A stretch of 6,327 bases of DNA from Anaerolineae bacterium (GCA_026417715.1 JAOACU010000145.1:1085-7411); one strand, 5' to 3'. Positions 1 through 5,833 are shown, numbered from the stretch's first letter. Translations and numbers: made by a program. The notes: generated by a model from the letters alone, not told the origin.

Positions 1-22
1 CGGAGATGTGTATAAGAGACAG
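1..22 (+). other. Nextera Read 2 adapter remnant (not genomic)
   Basis: Bases 4-22 are AGATGTGTATAAGAGACAG, the 19-bp Tn5 mosaic end used in Illumina Nextera libraries. The preceding CGG matches the Read 2 adapter tail (the Read 1 tail would give GTC there), so all 22 bases are adapter. This is untrimmed library sequence at a contig edge, not a natural Tn5 end. It puts a false in-frame tail (VSYTHL) onto the truncated methyltransferase, which should be ignored. Confidence 0.97.
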
Positions 23-2207
23 CATCGGCATCGTAATCGTCCGCGTTTTGAGTGGGCGAGGCAATTTCTTCTTGGCGCACATACGGCGGATTGCCGATGA
101 AAATATCAAACCCACGATTTTCGACAAACACTTCACCAAAACCAACATCCCACACAAAGAACGGTGGCGTCTTGCCCGTAGCGATTTGGGCGCGCACTTT
201 GATCAGCGCATCACGACGCGCGGTCAGTGCTTTCACACGTGCACGATGTGGATCGTCCGATTGTTTACGCGCGCGCTCATCGGCGATGCCTGCCAAACCG
301 AGTTGTTCATCCTGCAATTCGCGAATCTGCGCATCGAGTCGCGCAATCTGTTCGTTCAGCAGATTCGTCAACAGTTTTTGCTCTTCTTGTTCGATGATCT
401 GTGGCTTTTTGTGACTCTTGCCTAGGAAAAATTCCGCCTTGTCTTGCGCGAGTTGTTGCAAACGTTTTTCCAGCGCGCTGGGAATCCGTCCCGCGCCGCG
501 CAACACGAGCGGTGTCTCTGCCACTTCTTCGACCAGACTATCACCCGTACGGATACGGAACGATAATTTGGGCAAAATCGGTTGTGTGTACAAACCGATT
601 TGCTCTTCGCGCGCTTCGATGGTCAACGCCAGCCACAAACGCAACTCACACACGCGCACCGCCCAATCCTTCACATCCACGCCATAGAGATTCTCCATAA
701 TGATCCGTCGCTTTAAGTCGAATTCGTTAAAGCGTTTACGCTCCAAGCGTTCGGCGATGCCCTGTTGCAACTCTGCCAGCACCTTCATCATTCCGACGAG
801 AAATGATCCTGAACCGACCGCGCCATCGCACACACGCACCTTTTGCAATGCCGATTCGATGGCGCGCAATTCTCTTTCCTCACACAAGGAGAGGTTGGGG
901 AGAGGATCGAACACGAATGGAATGAGTTTGTCCTTGCCGATGCGCGTGCGCGTGTGCAGGTATTCGACGAGCGACAGACGACACATATAGTCAATCTCTG
1001 CGCGCGGCGTGTAAAAAATTCCTGCACCGTGTCGCTCTTCTTGTTGCACCTGCGATTCGTACACCTTGCCCAGCATTTCAGGGTCCACCGCCACTTCGAC
1101 TTCAAGCGCGGTGCTTTCGTCCACCGTGAAATTGTAACGTTCGAGAAACCCTGGCTCTTCGTTGTTGAATCGGTCAAAGAGGAAGGTGAAGAGTGTATCA
1201 GGGACGGTAAAGTTCAACCCGTCGAGTTCATTCGGCTCGAACAAGCCACCGTTGAGGTACGGCATTCGATTCAAAAACGCATCTTCGATGTCGCGCGGCA
1301 AACGCGCCGCCAAGACGCGCGCGCGGTCACGATTGAACGCGCCGAAAAAGAGTGGCACTAGCCAGCGCGCGTAAAAATTATCGTCGTGTTTCGATTCACG
1401 ATACTTGTGCCACAGGTTGCGCAAAAAGCGCGAATCGGGCGTGCCATCAGCCCAGCGCAACCAATTTTTGCGTTGCACAAAGTAGAGGAACATTACACGA
1501 TTGAGCAATTGTTCGGCAAAGGCGTGAATCTTTCTCGCATCGGCGTCCTCCACGCCTTGCCGCGCCAGTTCCGCTTTGAGACTATCGAGCACAGTGACAT
1601 AGTTTTCGTAGAAACGTTTGGTCACGCGTTCGACATCGAACGCCGTCAAGTGTTTGTCCCAAATCGTTTTGGCATCCTGCTCATCCGACGCAAGTCGAAT
1701 CTGCTCCAGCACCCACTCGTCGGTGTGATAGAGATGCCCTGGATCAATCGTCAGGATGCGGAGTTGCGTTTTGATTCCGACCACCGACGGCAGACCACTG
1801 ACTGCCGACAATGCTTCGCGACCCTCAGCGGTCGGCATTCGGTAATCACGAATGCGTTTGGGGCTGACAAACGCGACGGAGGCATAATCGGTAAGCGCAC
1901 AGATGAACAAATAATCGCCCTGCGGATAGCGACGATAGAACGGATCGAGGATGGTGCGCAAATCGGTCTTGCGCACGCGCTTGACCGCGCGCGGTACATT
2001 CAATTCGACGAGGAAAATTTGAAAGGGGAATTCACCGTCGTAACTTGCCAACAATTCGAGATTGCCGATCAACTCGCGGGCGCGTGGCGGAAAATCGGGA
2101 GGCAAATCAAATGGTGTGGGTTGCACGCGATAGTTCCAGGCGCGCAAAAACTCGATGATGCTTTCACGCGAGCGAAAAGTAAACGCGCGGGCTTGAGGAC
2201 TAGACAT
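23..2207 (-). CDS. Eco57I-like (type IIG) N6-adenine DNA methyltransferase, 3' end missing
   Basis: The minus strand is open without a stop from the ATG at 2207 to the contig edge, giving 728 residues. Visible motifs fit an N6-adenine DNA methyltransferase of the Eco57I/type IIG kind, with order X-I-II-III-IV: GIFYTPR at 396-402 (motif X), DGAVGSGSF at 461-469 (motif I, SAM binding; P of the usual DPAxGSGSF replaced by G), GVDVKDWAV at 509-517 (motif II), GDSL at 555-558 (motif III), and NPPY at 706-709 (motif IV, catalytic). The enzyme would methylate adenine in host or target DNA using SAM. Residues 575-675 are a charged, probably helical insertion between motifs III and IV. The N-terminal ~400 residues are conserved-looking, but I see no convincing PD-(D/E)XK nuclease triad (the strand FLVELN at 65-70 has E68 but no following Lys), so restriction activity is undecided. 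The target-recognition domain lies beyond the contig edge; family members are usually about 1,000 residues or more. The start is supported by a Shine-Dalgarno and an upstream promoter. Confidence 0.9.
870..905 (-). repeat. REP-like palindromic segment in frame inside the methyltransferase gene
   Basis: Read on the minus strand this stretch (CTCTCCCCAACCTCTCC, then TTGTGTGAGGAAAGAG) resembles the small dispersed palindromic elements of the CTCTCCCCAACCCTCTCC kind seen in many bacterial genomes; that resemblance is from memory. CTCTCCT pairs with AGGAAAGAG around a short loop with one mismatch. It encodes residues 435-447 (PLPNLSLCEEREL), a Pro/Leu then Glu-rich patch 14 residues before motif I, where family members are not expected to carry such a patch. 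Confidence 0.55.
1777..1811. repeat. Five degenerate heptamers inside the methyltransferase gene
   Basis: The plus strand reads CCGACCA / CCGACGG / CAGACCA / CTGACTG / CCGACAA, five consecutive 7-mers sharing a GAC core at positions 3-5. It encodes residues 133-144 (LSAVSGLPSVVG), a low-complexity Ser/Gly/Val patch. The period matches the heptamer block in the spacer at 4261-4400 although the unit differs. Confidence 0.6.
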
Positions 2208-2213
2208 CCAGGA

Positions 2214-2220
2214 CACCTCA
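2214..2220 (-). promoter_or_regulatory. Shine-Dalgarno site of the DNA methyltransferase gene
   Basis: TGAGGTG on the minus strand ends 6 bases before the ATG at 2207. It matches anti-Shine-Dalgarno pairing (GAGGTG) at a normal distance and fixes the start. Confidence 0.75.
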
Positions 2221-2286
2221 GTGTGTTTGGTGATCTTTGGGCGACCCAATCAGCCCAGCCGCACCTGAAAAAACGAGGGCATTTAA

Positions 2287-2315
2287 AGTATATCATACTC
2301 CACACAATTCATCAA
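2287..2315 (-). promoter_or_regulatory. Sigma70-type promoter for the DNA methyltransferase gene
   Basis: On the minus strand TTGATG (2310-2315) is followed by a 17-base spacer and TATACT (2287-2292). Both hexamers are close to the TTGACA/TATAAT consensus, the spacing is ideal, and this is the most AT-rich part of the spacer. Transcription would start near 2280, leaving a leader of about 70 bases before the start codon. Confidence 0.55.
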
Positions 2316-2354
2316 TACGACGGGTTTGTGCAAAGTCGGTGTTGGCGACTGGAG

Positions 2355-2375
2355 AGACGCGTCGCCGACGCGTCT
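2355..2375. repeat. Perfect 10-bp-arm palindrome
   Basis: AGACGCGTCG and CGACGCGTCT are exact reverse complements separated by a single C at 2365. The one-base centre and AGAC...GTCT ends match the layout of the longer palindrome at 5915-5947. It lies upstream of the methyltransferase promoter and beyond the terminator of the propeller gene, and has no T-run on either strand, so it is a dispersed repeat rather than a terminator. Confidence 0.75.
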
Positions 2376-2395
2376 GTACTCGCCGCGACAACGAC

Positions 2396-2469
2396 CCCAA
2401 GCCCGCCCTTCGGCAGGCTCAGGGCAGGCTCTTCGCGGGCTGAACGAGCCGCCGCAGGGCGGCTTTGGG
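2396..2469. repeat. Composite palindromic (REP/MITE-like) element
   Basis: The ends CCCAAGCCCGCCCT (2396-2409) and AGGGCGGCTTTGGG (2456-2469) pair at 12 of 14 positions. Inside are AAGCCCGC (2399-2406) against GCGGGCT (2435-2441), the segment CTTCGGCAGGCTCAGGGC (2409-2426), which resembles a widespread bacterial dispersed repeat (from memory), and a tight hairpin AGCCGCC-GCAG-GGCGGCT at 2447-2464. No protein-coding potential is apparent, and no long T-run follows it. Confidence 0.6.
2447..2464. repeat. 7-bp GC-rich hairpin inside the composite element
   Basis: AGCCGCC (2447-2453) pairs with GGCGGCT (2458-2464) around a GCAG loop. On the plus strand only three T residues follow before GGG, too few for a convincing intrinsic terminator. 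Confidence 0.5.
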
Positions 2470-2568
2470 TAGTTGTTGGAGCGAATTGATTCGCCTGTCA
2501 ATAGACTTTGCACCAAACCTACTGACGCTATTTCTCCAGTACCTTTGCAAGCACGTCCTTTGAGTAGT

Positions 2569-2605
2569 AAAAAACAAGCCGAGTTTCATTGTGAAACTCG
2601 GCTTG
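2569..2605 (-). terminator. Rho-independent terminator of the PD40 propeller gene
   Basis: On the minus strand CAAGCCGAGTTTCA pairs perfectly with TGAAACTCGGCTTG (arms 2592-2605 and 2575-2588, 14 bp) around a 3-base loop, and the stem is followed by six T residues (2574-2569). It starts 7 bases after the stop codon of the gene at 2613-4106. Lacking a comparable T-run on the plus strand, it is one-directional and separates that gene from the methyltransferase promoter downstream. Confidence 0.93.
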
Positions 2606-2612
2606 CTACCTT

Positions 2613-4106
2613 TCAACGCGTCCAATCCATCATTCGCTCGTTTTCAAAATCGAATCGCAGTGGAATCAAATCGGTGACGTTCTTCAACACTTGGCGCGGA
2701 TTCGAGCCATCGGCATTGACGACGAAAAATTCCCACTTGCCATTTCGATCCGACAAGAACAGAATTTGTTGGCTGTCGGGTGACCAGACCGGCGACACGT
2801 TGTTCACGATGACGCGAAAGAACGCGTACAAAATCGGATCGGGAGTGGTAAGGGCGCGCGCAGATTTGGTGTTCACATCCACCACATTCAATTCCCACCG
2901 ATCGTGTGCCTGCTGTGCATAGACAACGCGCGTCCCATCGGGACTCCAATGCGCGGATTGAATCGGCGGCAGGAACAAGATGGGACGCGGAATATTTTCT
3001 CGCGTATCCCAGTACGATCCTGACGGCGCGAGAATGTACGATGGCGCGCCACCTTGAATGCTCGTCGAAAAGATGCCGGCGCCGGGTTCAACATAGGCGA
3101 GGGTTTGGCTGTCTGGATTCCAACTCGGCACATAGCACAGTCGCCCACACTGTGGTTCGGTGAGTTTGGCAGGCACCACTTCGTCCGTGCCGGGTTTGAG
3201 GTACGGCAACTCGACCACGCCTAGTTTCCACAACGTCTGACCGCTCGTGCCGGTTTTTTGCTGGGTGAACGCAATGAATCGTCCATCGGGACTCCAGCGC
3301 GGCGAGCGAATGTTCGGCGCGCCATAAATCAACTGCTCGTTCGTGCCATCGGCATTCACGATGTACAAACCAGGATACACTGCACCCCAACGCGCAAACG
3401 CGATTTGCTTGCCGTCTGGTGACCACGCAGGATCGAGTCCGGTGGTAATCGGTGTGAGGCGCGAACCATCGCCGTTCACCGTGTAGATGACACCACCCGT
3501 CGCTTGTTGAAAGACGATTTTGCCGGGAATCGTGTCTGTGGGGACGCGCGTGACTGCGAATGGCAATGTAGGTGTGGGTGTTGGTGTCGGTGTCGGATAC
3601 AATGTCACCGTGTCACCGCGCACGGTCAAACGAAATGGCAATGCCACCGACGCATCGTTGGTGACGCGAATGAAATAGCGTCCGCCGGTGTTGAACGCGC
3701 CCGACCAATACAAATCGTGAACGATGTTGCCACTCGACGTGTCGCGATACGGCGTGCCGCGTCCGACGGGTAGTGTGGTTTGATCGCGCAACCATTCTTG
3801 CGCCTGGGTTGGCGTGTAAATGGCAAATTGAATCGCCGGCGATCCTTGCGCGTCCACGATGACATCCACTTTGGCACGCGTGGCTGTGCCGATTCGGCGC
3901 GGCGCGGGCGCAATCACTTCCGCCGCATAGTCAAAGTAAAACCACAACGAAGCATTCGGCGCGATGGTAGACCAATCGGTGGGCACCATTAGCGCGTCCA
4001 GCGGGCTACTGCCGCTCGGTGCCTGAGCCAGCGCGCTCGTCGCGAACAAGGCGATACTGAGTGCAATGCCAAAGAGTAACAACCATCCAAGCAAGGTGTG
4101 TTTCAT
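2613..4106 (-). CDS. Exported PD40/TolB-like beta-propeller protein
   Basis: The 497-residue product starts with a clear signal peptide: basic MKH, a hydrophobic core to about residue 24, and an Ala-X-Ala type site (SALA-QA, cleavage near 27). Residues ~30-168 form a beta-rich domain of unknown family (contains GGRYFIRVTNDA, reminiscent of pre-peptidase C-terminal domains). Residues 171-180 are a Pro-Thr linker. From ~195 to the end there are five recognisable PD40 blade motifs: PAWSPDGKQIAF (226-237), PRWSPDGRFIAF (269-280), PSWNPDSQTLAY (327-338), AHWSPDGTRVVY (385-396) and PVWSPDSQQILF (439-450), with paired strands such as YIVNADGTN and FVVNADGSN. No catalytic residues are visible; the propeller probably binds a ligand or protein outside the membrane. 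ATG 4106 is preferred over an in-frame ATG at 4178, because the upstream one lies inside the promoter -35 box and would bury the signal peptide behind 24 residues. It is likely a single-gene transcript with its own promoter and terminator. Confidence 0.88.
   Translation of the reverse strand: MKHTLLGWLLLFGIALSIALFATSALAQAPSGSSPLDALMVPTDWSTIAPNASLWFYFDYAAEVIAPAPRRIGTATRAKVDVIVDAQGSPAIQFAIYTPTQAQEWLRDQTTLPVGRGTPYRDTSSGNIVHDLYWSGAFNTGGRYFIRVTNDASVALPFRLTVRGDTVTLYPTPTPTPTPTLPFAVTRVPTDTIPGKIVFQQATGGVIYTVNGDGSRLTPITTGLDPAWSPDGKQIAFARWGAVYPGLYIVNADGTNEQLIYGAPNIRSPRWSPDGRFIAFTQQKTGTSGQTLWKLGVVELPYLKPGTDEVVPAKLTEPQCGRLCYVPSWNPDSQTLAYVEPGAGIFSTSIQGGAPSYILAPSGSYWDTRENIPRPILFLPPIQSAHWSPDGTRVVYAQQAHDRWELNVVDVNTKSARALTTPDPILYAFFRVIVNNVSPVWSPDSQQILFLSDRNGKWEFFVVNADGSNPRQVLKNVTDLIPLRFDFENERMMDWTR
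3571..3594. repeat. Hexamer repeat encoding the Pro-Thr linker
   Basis: Four GGTGTN hexamers (GGTGTG, GGTGTT, GGTGTC, GGTGTC) on the plus strand encode alternating Pro and Thr on the minus strand (residues 172-179). The repeat is a codon-level hinge between the N-terminal domain and the propeller and can change length in steps of two residues. Confidence 0.8.
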
Positions 4107-4116
4107 TGGTATTTGT

Positions 4117-4120
4117 CTCC
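4117..4120 (-). promoter_or_regulatory. Shine-Dalgarno site deciding the propeller gene start
   Basis: GGAG on the minus strand lies 10 bases before ATG 4106 (minus strand reads TTGGAGACAAATACCA then ATG). A small inverted repeat, CGAACG (4123-4128) and CGTTCG (4137-4142), lies just upstream in the leader. Confidence 0.6.
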
Positions 4121-4149
4121 AACGAACGTCGCGGATCGTTCGCGGGTGA

Positions 4150-4178
4150 AAAATAATCCCAAATCGCTGTAATGTCAA
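4150..4178 (-). promoter_or_regulatory. Sigma70-type promoter of the PD40 propeller gene
   Basis: On the minus strand a perfect -35 TTGACA (4173-4178) is followed by a 17-base spacer and a -10-like TATTTT (4150-4155, four of six consensus bases). Transcription would begin near 4143, giving a leader of about 36 bases before ATG 4106. Confidence 0.7.
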
Positions 4179-4183
4179 AAAAT

Positions 4184-4211
4184 GACGAAGGACGGAGGAC
4201 GAAAGACGAAG
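4184..4211. repeat. Four tandem GACGRAR heptamers
   Basis: GACGAAG / GACGGAG / GACGAAA / GACGAAG run without a gap, a few bases upstream of the propeller promoter. The same unit in reverse orientation (CTTCGTC-type) closes the repeat block at 4380-4400. Confidence 0.8.
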
Positions 4212-4398
4212 GAATCAATGAGCCAATGAGCCAATGCACCAATGAGCCAAAGAGGAGATTTTCGATTTTCGATTTGCGAGTTGTGAGTTGCGAGTTGCGA
4301 TTGGCGAGTTGCGAGTTGTGAGTTGTGATTGATGTGCAATCGGCAATCTAAAATCTGCAATCGAAAATCATCAATCATTCGTCCTTCGTCTTTCGTCC
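4197..4398. repeat. Repeat-filled segment bounded by a perfect 17-bp inverted repeat
   Basis: GGACGAAAGACGAAGGA at 4197-4213 is the exact reverse complement of TCCTTCGTCTTTCGTCC at 4382-4398, bounding a 202-base segment. The right arm lies in the last codons of the hydantoinase gene. In a hydantoinase transcript the arms could pair across a 168-base loop. I see no flanking direct repeat that would mark a transposed element, and the arms are themselves built of heptamers, so the symmetry may come from the same unit being present in both orientations. Confidence 0.8.
4215..4254. repeat. Five tandem CCAATGAG octamers
   Basis: TCAATGAG / CCAATGAG / CCAATGCA / CCAATGAG / CCAAAGAG are consecutive 8-mers. 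They lie between two heptamer arrays in the spacer upstream of the propeller gene. Confidence 0.8.
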
Positions 4399-4400
4399 AA
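4261..4400. repeat. Degenerate heptamer array, 20 units in one phase, running into the hydantoinase gene
   Basis: From 4261 the plus strand divides into 20 consecutive 7-mers with no phase slip: TTCGATT x2, then TGCGAGT/TGTGAGT types (4275-4330), GATGTGC, AATCGGC/AATCTGC/AATCATT types (4338-4379), and CGTCCTT/CGTCTTT/CGTCCAA (4380-4400). The unit drifts in blocks while the period stays 7. The last 26 bases lie in the coding region of the gene ending at 4375 and supply its stop codon and residues 477-484 (LGRKTKDE). Comparable heptanucleotide repeats (STRR) are known in cyanobacteria; a relation is not shown. Confidence 0.75.
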
Positions 4401-5829
4401 GATACTTGCCGATGCCCGGCTTGCCCACGAATCTACCCTCTTCAACAATCACATTGCCGCGCACAAGGACTGTGTGCACCCAGCCGCGCACGCGCATTCC
4501 TTCGTACGGCGTGTAATCGCAATTTTGATGTAACGCCTGTGCGGTAATCGTCACCTCACGCGTGGGATCGAAGAGAACAATGTCGGCATCGGCACCGGGC
4601 GCGAGCGTACCTTTGCGCTGGTACAAGCCATACAATTTCGCGGCGGCGGTACTCGTCACGTTGACGAATTGATTGAGCGAGAGTTTGCCCGCGTTCACGC
4701 CAAAGTGAAACATCAGCGGCACGCGCGTTTCGATGCCGGGCGCGCCACCGGGCATTCGATTGAACGCGGGCACATCGTCCGACCACGCGGGTTCGGGTGG
4801 ATTCGTGACGATACCACTCGGCAGTTTGCGAAATTCCGGCGTGCGACGTTTGCCCAAACGTTGCGCCATCGTGAACGGACAATGATCGGTGACGACGAAA
4901 TCCAAAATTCCCTCGCGCAAACCGTCCCACATTGCGCGCGTATCGGCTTCTGGACGCAAGGGCGGCGCCATCACATACTTGGCGGCTTGAGCGATGGGTT
5001 GATCGTACAGTGTATCGGTCAGCAACAGGTGTTGCGTGCACACTTCGCCCGTTGCGCGCACGCCGCGCGCGCGTGCCTTGCGAATCGCTTGCATTCCGCG
5101 CGCGGTACTCACGTGAACGATGTGCATCGGCACGTCCACGATTTCTGCGTACGTGAGCGCGCGCACGGTCGCATCGGCTTCGCCGGCGATGGGACGCGTG
5201 AACGGATGCCAGCGCGGTTCGGTGTGTCCTTGAGCAATGTGTTGCACCACCAACGTCACAATCACATCGTGGTCTTCGGCGTGTATGATGGGCAAACCGC
5301 CGTGTGTCTTCAAGGTTTGCAACGCGACGAGCATTTCGCGATCGTTCAAGCGAATGTTGTCGTACGCCATATAAATTTTGAAACTCGTGATACCTGCATC
5401 CAACATCGTTGGAATTTCCGCAAGCGCGGTATCGTCCGCGCGATTGAACGCGAGATGGAAACCGAAATCAATCACCGCATCGGCTGCTTCAGCCAGACGT
5501 GCCTCGAACGCGCGCAAGAACGATTCGCCCGGTTTCGCTTCAACGAAATCAATCACGGTGGTCGTACCACCACACGCGGCGGCAATCGTTCCCGTCAACC
5601 AATCGTCGCTCGAAACGATGCGGTTCGGTCCCTGCGGATACTGCAAATGCACATGCGGATCAATTCCGCCGGGAAACACCAACAACCCCGACGCATCCAG
5701 CACACGCTCGGCAGATACCGCTAAATTTTTACCGATGAGTTGAATCGTTTCGTTCGCGATAAAAATATCAGCCACATAGTCATCCGTCGCTGTGACCAGA
5801 CGACCATTGCGAATGAGTATGTTTGACAT
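4375..5829 (-). CDS. Cyclic amidohydrolase, dihydropyrimidinase/D-hydantoinase family
   Basis: The 484-residue product is a zinc-dependent (beta/alpha)8 amidohydrolase of usual family length, cytosolic, expected to open cyclic diamides such as dihydropyrimidines or hydantoins to N-carbamoyl acids. All binuclear metal ligands are visible: H59 and H61 (DPHVHL), K151 to be carboxylated (SFKIYMAYD), H183 (IIHAED), H239 (HIVHVS) and D315 (VVTDHCPF). Y156 matches the substrate-contacting Tyr of D-hydantoinases. Two other pocket positions differ: YVMAPPLR (285-292) has Ala for the usual Ser, and PGGAPGIETR (360-369) lacks the Asn of the usual PNGxPG. An insertion of about 25 residues lies around 327-358. 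The closing GKPGIGKYLGR is typical of the family, but the last residues come from a heptamer array. The start at ATG 5829 has a strong Shine-Dalgarno; a TTG at 5847 overlaps that site and is unlikely. No partner enzymes of pyrimidine breakdown are in the window, so substrate is uncertain. Confidence 0.9.
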   Translation of the reverse strand: MSNILIRNGRLVTATDDYVADIFIANETIQLIGKNLAVSAERVLDASGLLVFPGGIDPHVHLQYPQGPNRIVSSDDWLTGTIAAACGGTTTVIDFVEAKPGESFLRAFEARLAEAADAVIDFGFHLAFNRADDTALAEIPTMLDAGITSFKIYMAYDNIRLNDREMLVALQTLKTHGGLPIIHAEDHDVIVTLVVQHIAQGHTEPRWHPFTRPIAGEADATVRALTYAEIVDVPMHIVHVSTARGMQAIRKARARGVRATGEVCTQHLLLTDTLYDQPIAQAAKYVMAPPLRPEADTRAMWDGLREGILDFVVTDHCPFTMAQRLGKRRTPEFRKLPSGIVTNPPEPAWSDDVPAFNRMPGGAPGIETRVPLMFHFGVNAGKLSLNQFVNVTSTAAAKLYGLYQRKGTLAPGADADIVLFDPTREVTITAQALHQNCDYTPYEGMRVRGWVHTVLVRGNVIVEEGRFVGKPGIGKYLGRKTKDE

Positions 5830-5833
5830 CTTG

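Noticed and set aside
1..22. Natural Tn5/IS50 end
   Set aside because: The mosaic end here is the engineered version and is preceded by the Read 2 adapter bases at a contig edge.
1386..2489. 367-codon open frame on the plus strand
   Set aside because: It is antisense to the motif-bearing methyltransferase frame, its translation shows no family pattern, and it continues into palindromic repeats (FGRLRAGSSRAERAA); it reflects codon bias on the other strand.
2481..2494. GCGAAT-TG-ATTCGC palindrome as an operator
   Set aside because: It is short, lies about 165 bases upstream of the predicted -35 box, and nothing links it to a regulator.
2419..2625. 68-codon minus-strand frame between the propeller and methyltransferase genes
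   Set aside because: It is read through the terminator stem and into the composite palindrome, overlaps the end of the propeller gene, and has no good ribosome binding site.
4107..4178. Upstream in-frame start giving the propeller protein 24 extra residues
   Set aside because: The ATG at 4178 lies in the TTGACA -35 box of the predicted promoter, and the extra residues would precede a perfectly formed signal peptide.
4175..4378. Minus-strand frame through the repeat block (HNSQLATRQSQLATHNSQ-like)
   Set aside because: The protein repeats simply mirror the heptamer DNA; there is no start context or conserved domain.
4184..4400. Possible CRISPR array
   Set aside because: Units are 7-8 bases and contiguous, with no 25-40 base repeats alternating with unique spacers and no cas genes.
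5053..5076. Alternating CG tract (possible Z-DNA)
   Set aside because: It encodes a normal Arg/Ala-rich helix of the hydantoinase and such tracts are expected from GCG/CGC codon preference here.
4669..5724. 351-codon open frame on the plus strand
   Set aside because: It is fully antisense to the hydantoinase gene, rich in Arg and His as expected of a shadow frame, and has no recognisable domain.
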